Shown here piece by piece: positions 63,421 to 64,000 of a stretch of 64,000 nucleotides of DNA. This stretch comes from Trametopsis cervina (Eukaryota > Basidiomycota > Agaricomycetes > Polyporales > Irpicaceae): assembly GCA_022385755.1 (NCBI GenBank), contig MU278349.1, forward strand, positions 310,001-374,000, given 5' to 3'. The notes under the pieces were generated by a model. That model was not told the DNA's origin. It searched no databases and saw nothing but the letters and a program-made list of their open reading frames with translations. A program made the translations under genes and the position numbers. Each line of letters begins with the position of its first letter. Position 1 is the first letter of the stretch.

Positions 63421-64000
63421 CTAATGCTCGTGAGGGGGGTCGCTGGACAGTAGAATGTCAGTCGCGGCTTCAAGATTGGGACTTGTGCCGAAAGGATCGG
63501 GTCAGTACAGCATAACATGGACTTAGTAAGCTGGCACGTTACCTGCGCTGTAGCACACCAAGTAGCACGTCTCTACCCAAGTCCGGGAACATGATGGTCA
63601 ACATCTGGATTTCCGCTTCCGGTGGAACCCTGAAAGCACCTCCCCTGCCCCCGCGAGAGTCCACGTTCGCGGCTCCAGCTAATTCAGATACCCATTGGCG
63701 GACAACGCCAGGAGCATCACGATTAGCTGTATCTTGAGCACCAGTGGATTCTCCAGTCGAAGTTGGCCTTGAATTCGGCTGCCGTTCGCGAGCGTTCCGC
63801 GTTTGCGAGGGGCGAGCGGTTGTGACAACTTCATCCCGTGACAAGAGTGAAACATGTCCCTCTGGAAGCACGCGATATGTTCTCCTAGTCGGTCGTTCTG
63901 CACCCAGTATCGGTTTCATCCACTCACGGCCGAGCACCGCAATGCTAGTAGCGCAGATGTTAGCGTCTACGTCCTCGGAGTGACAGGTACGGTCCCCGTT
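63421..64000 (-). CDS. CUE-domain protein, C-terminal part (5' partial)
   Basis: Gene running off the right edge. Last exons: 64000-63543 (open to the edge) and 63481-63421. The spliced C-terminus PPEAEIQMLTIMFPDLGRDV, then LLGVLQRSPNLEAATDILLS, is a CUE ubiquitin-binding domain with the conserved MFP and dileucine-type LL motifs. Reading into the 61-nt intron instead destroys the third helix. Upstream is a basic, Arg-rich linker with GREWMKPILGAERPTRRTY. The phrase GCTAAC followed 13 nt later by TAG (about 63946-63964 on the + strand complement) looks like an intron end, so the segment beyond about 63944 may be intronic. CUE proteins bind mono-ubiquitin in trafficking or ER degradation. The specific role is unknown. 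Confidence 0.78.

Overview
The window is nuclear DNA of a filamentous basidiomycete, most likely an Agaricomycete. The evidence is dense gene packing, almost every gene broken by 43-67 nt GT-AG introns with CTAAC/CTAAT/CTGAT-like branch points, a basidiomycete-style gene set, and no operons, rRNA, tRNA, CRISPR arrays or transposons that I can see. I resolved exon structures by hand for 26 multi-exon genes. Where a start and stop are both present, the summed exon lengths are divisible by three and the joins restore family-conserved residues.

Layout, left to right: 3' end of a USP-type deubiquitinase (1-1155, +); an intracellular lipase (1614-3227, +); a mitochondrial PP2C phosphatase (3399-5189, -), divergent from an RF2-like organellar peptide-chain release factor (5527-7025, +); an unrecognised disordered protein (7844-9470, +); haspin kinase (9927-12729, -), divergent from GINS subunit PSF2 (13041-13833, +); a 21-exon YVC1-type TRP channel (14047-16983, -), divergent from ARPC3 (17256-17958, +); NOB1 (18104-19698, -), divergent from LEU2 (19918-21299, +); a secreted M24 peptidase-like protein (21487-23011, +); VPS17 (23228-25504, -); PEP4-like vacuolar aspartic protease (25829-27324, -); a BRD8-like bromodomain protein (27680-29746, +); a VWA-domain protein (30228-31348, +); the giant TRA1 gene (31592-43084, -).

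The right third continues with mS34 (43458-43870, +), a tail-anchored acyl-CoA-binding protein (44563-46250, +), class III alcohol dehydrogenase SFA1 (46472-48229, -), VFA1 (48499-49148, +), a UCH-family deubiquitinase (49731-50555, -), a small candidate ORF (50716-50865, +), a membrane-anchored beta-helix protein (51467-53303, +), poly(A) polymerase (54082-56698, -), mitochondrial GatB (56856-58983, +), IST3 (59053-60240, -), eIF3d (60425-62674, +) and the 3' part of a CUE-domain gene (63421-64000, -).

Most genes are conserved housekeeping genes. Loose functional themes are organellar translation (RF2-like factor, mS34, GatB), vacuole/endosome function (YVC1, VPS17, PEP4, VFA1), chromatin and transcription (TRA1, BRD8-like, haspin) and RNA processing (NOB1, PAP1, IST3). 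I see no biosynthetic cluster and no clearly undescribed multi-gene system. The most interesting signals are the RF2-like factor with an altered codon-reading tripeptide, a GA-AG intron in GatB, 5-nt and 11-nt internal exons in YVC1, two ACGCGT cell-cycle boxes in the promoter shared by haspin and PSF2, an 11-bp inverted repeat in the PP2C/RF2 promoter, and a TATA-headed small ORF.
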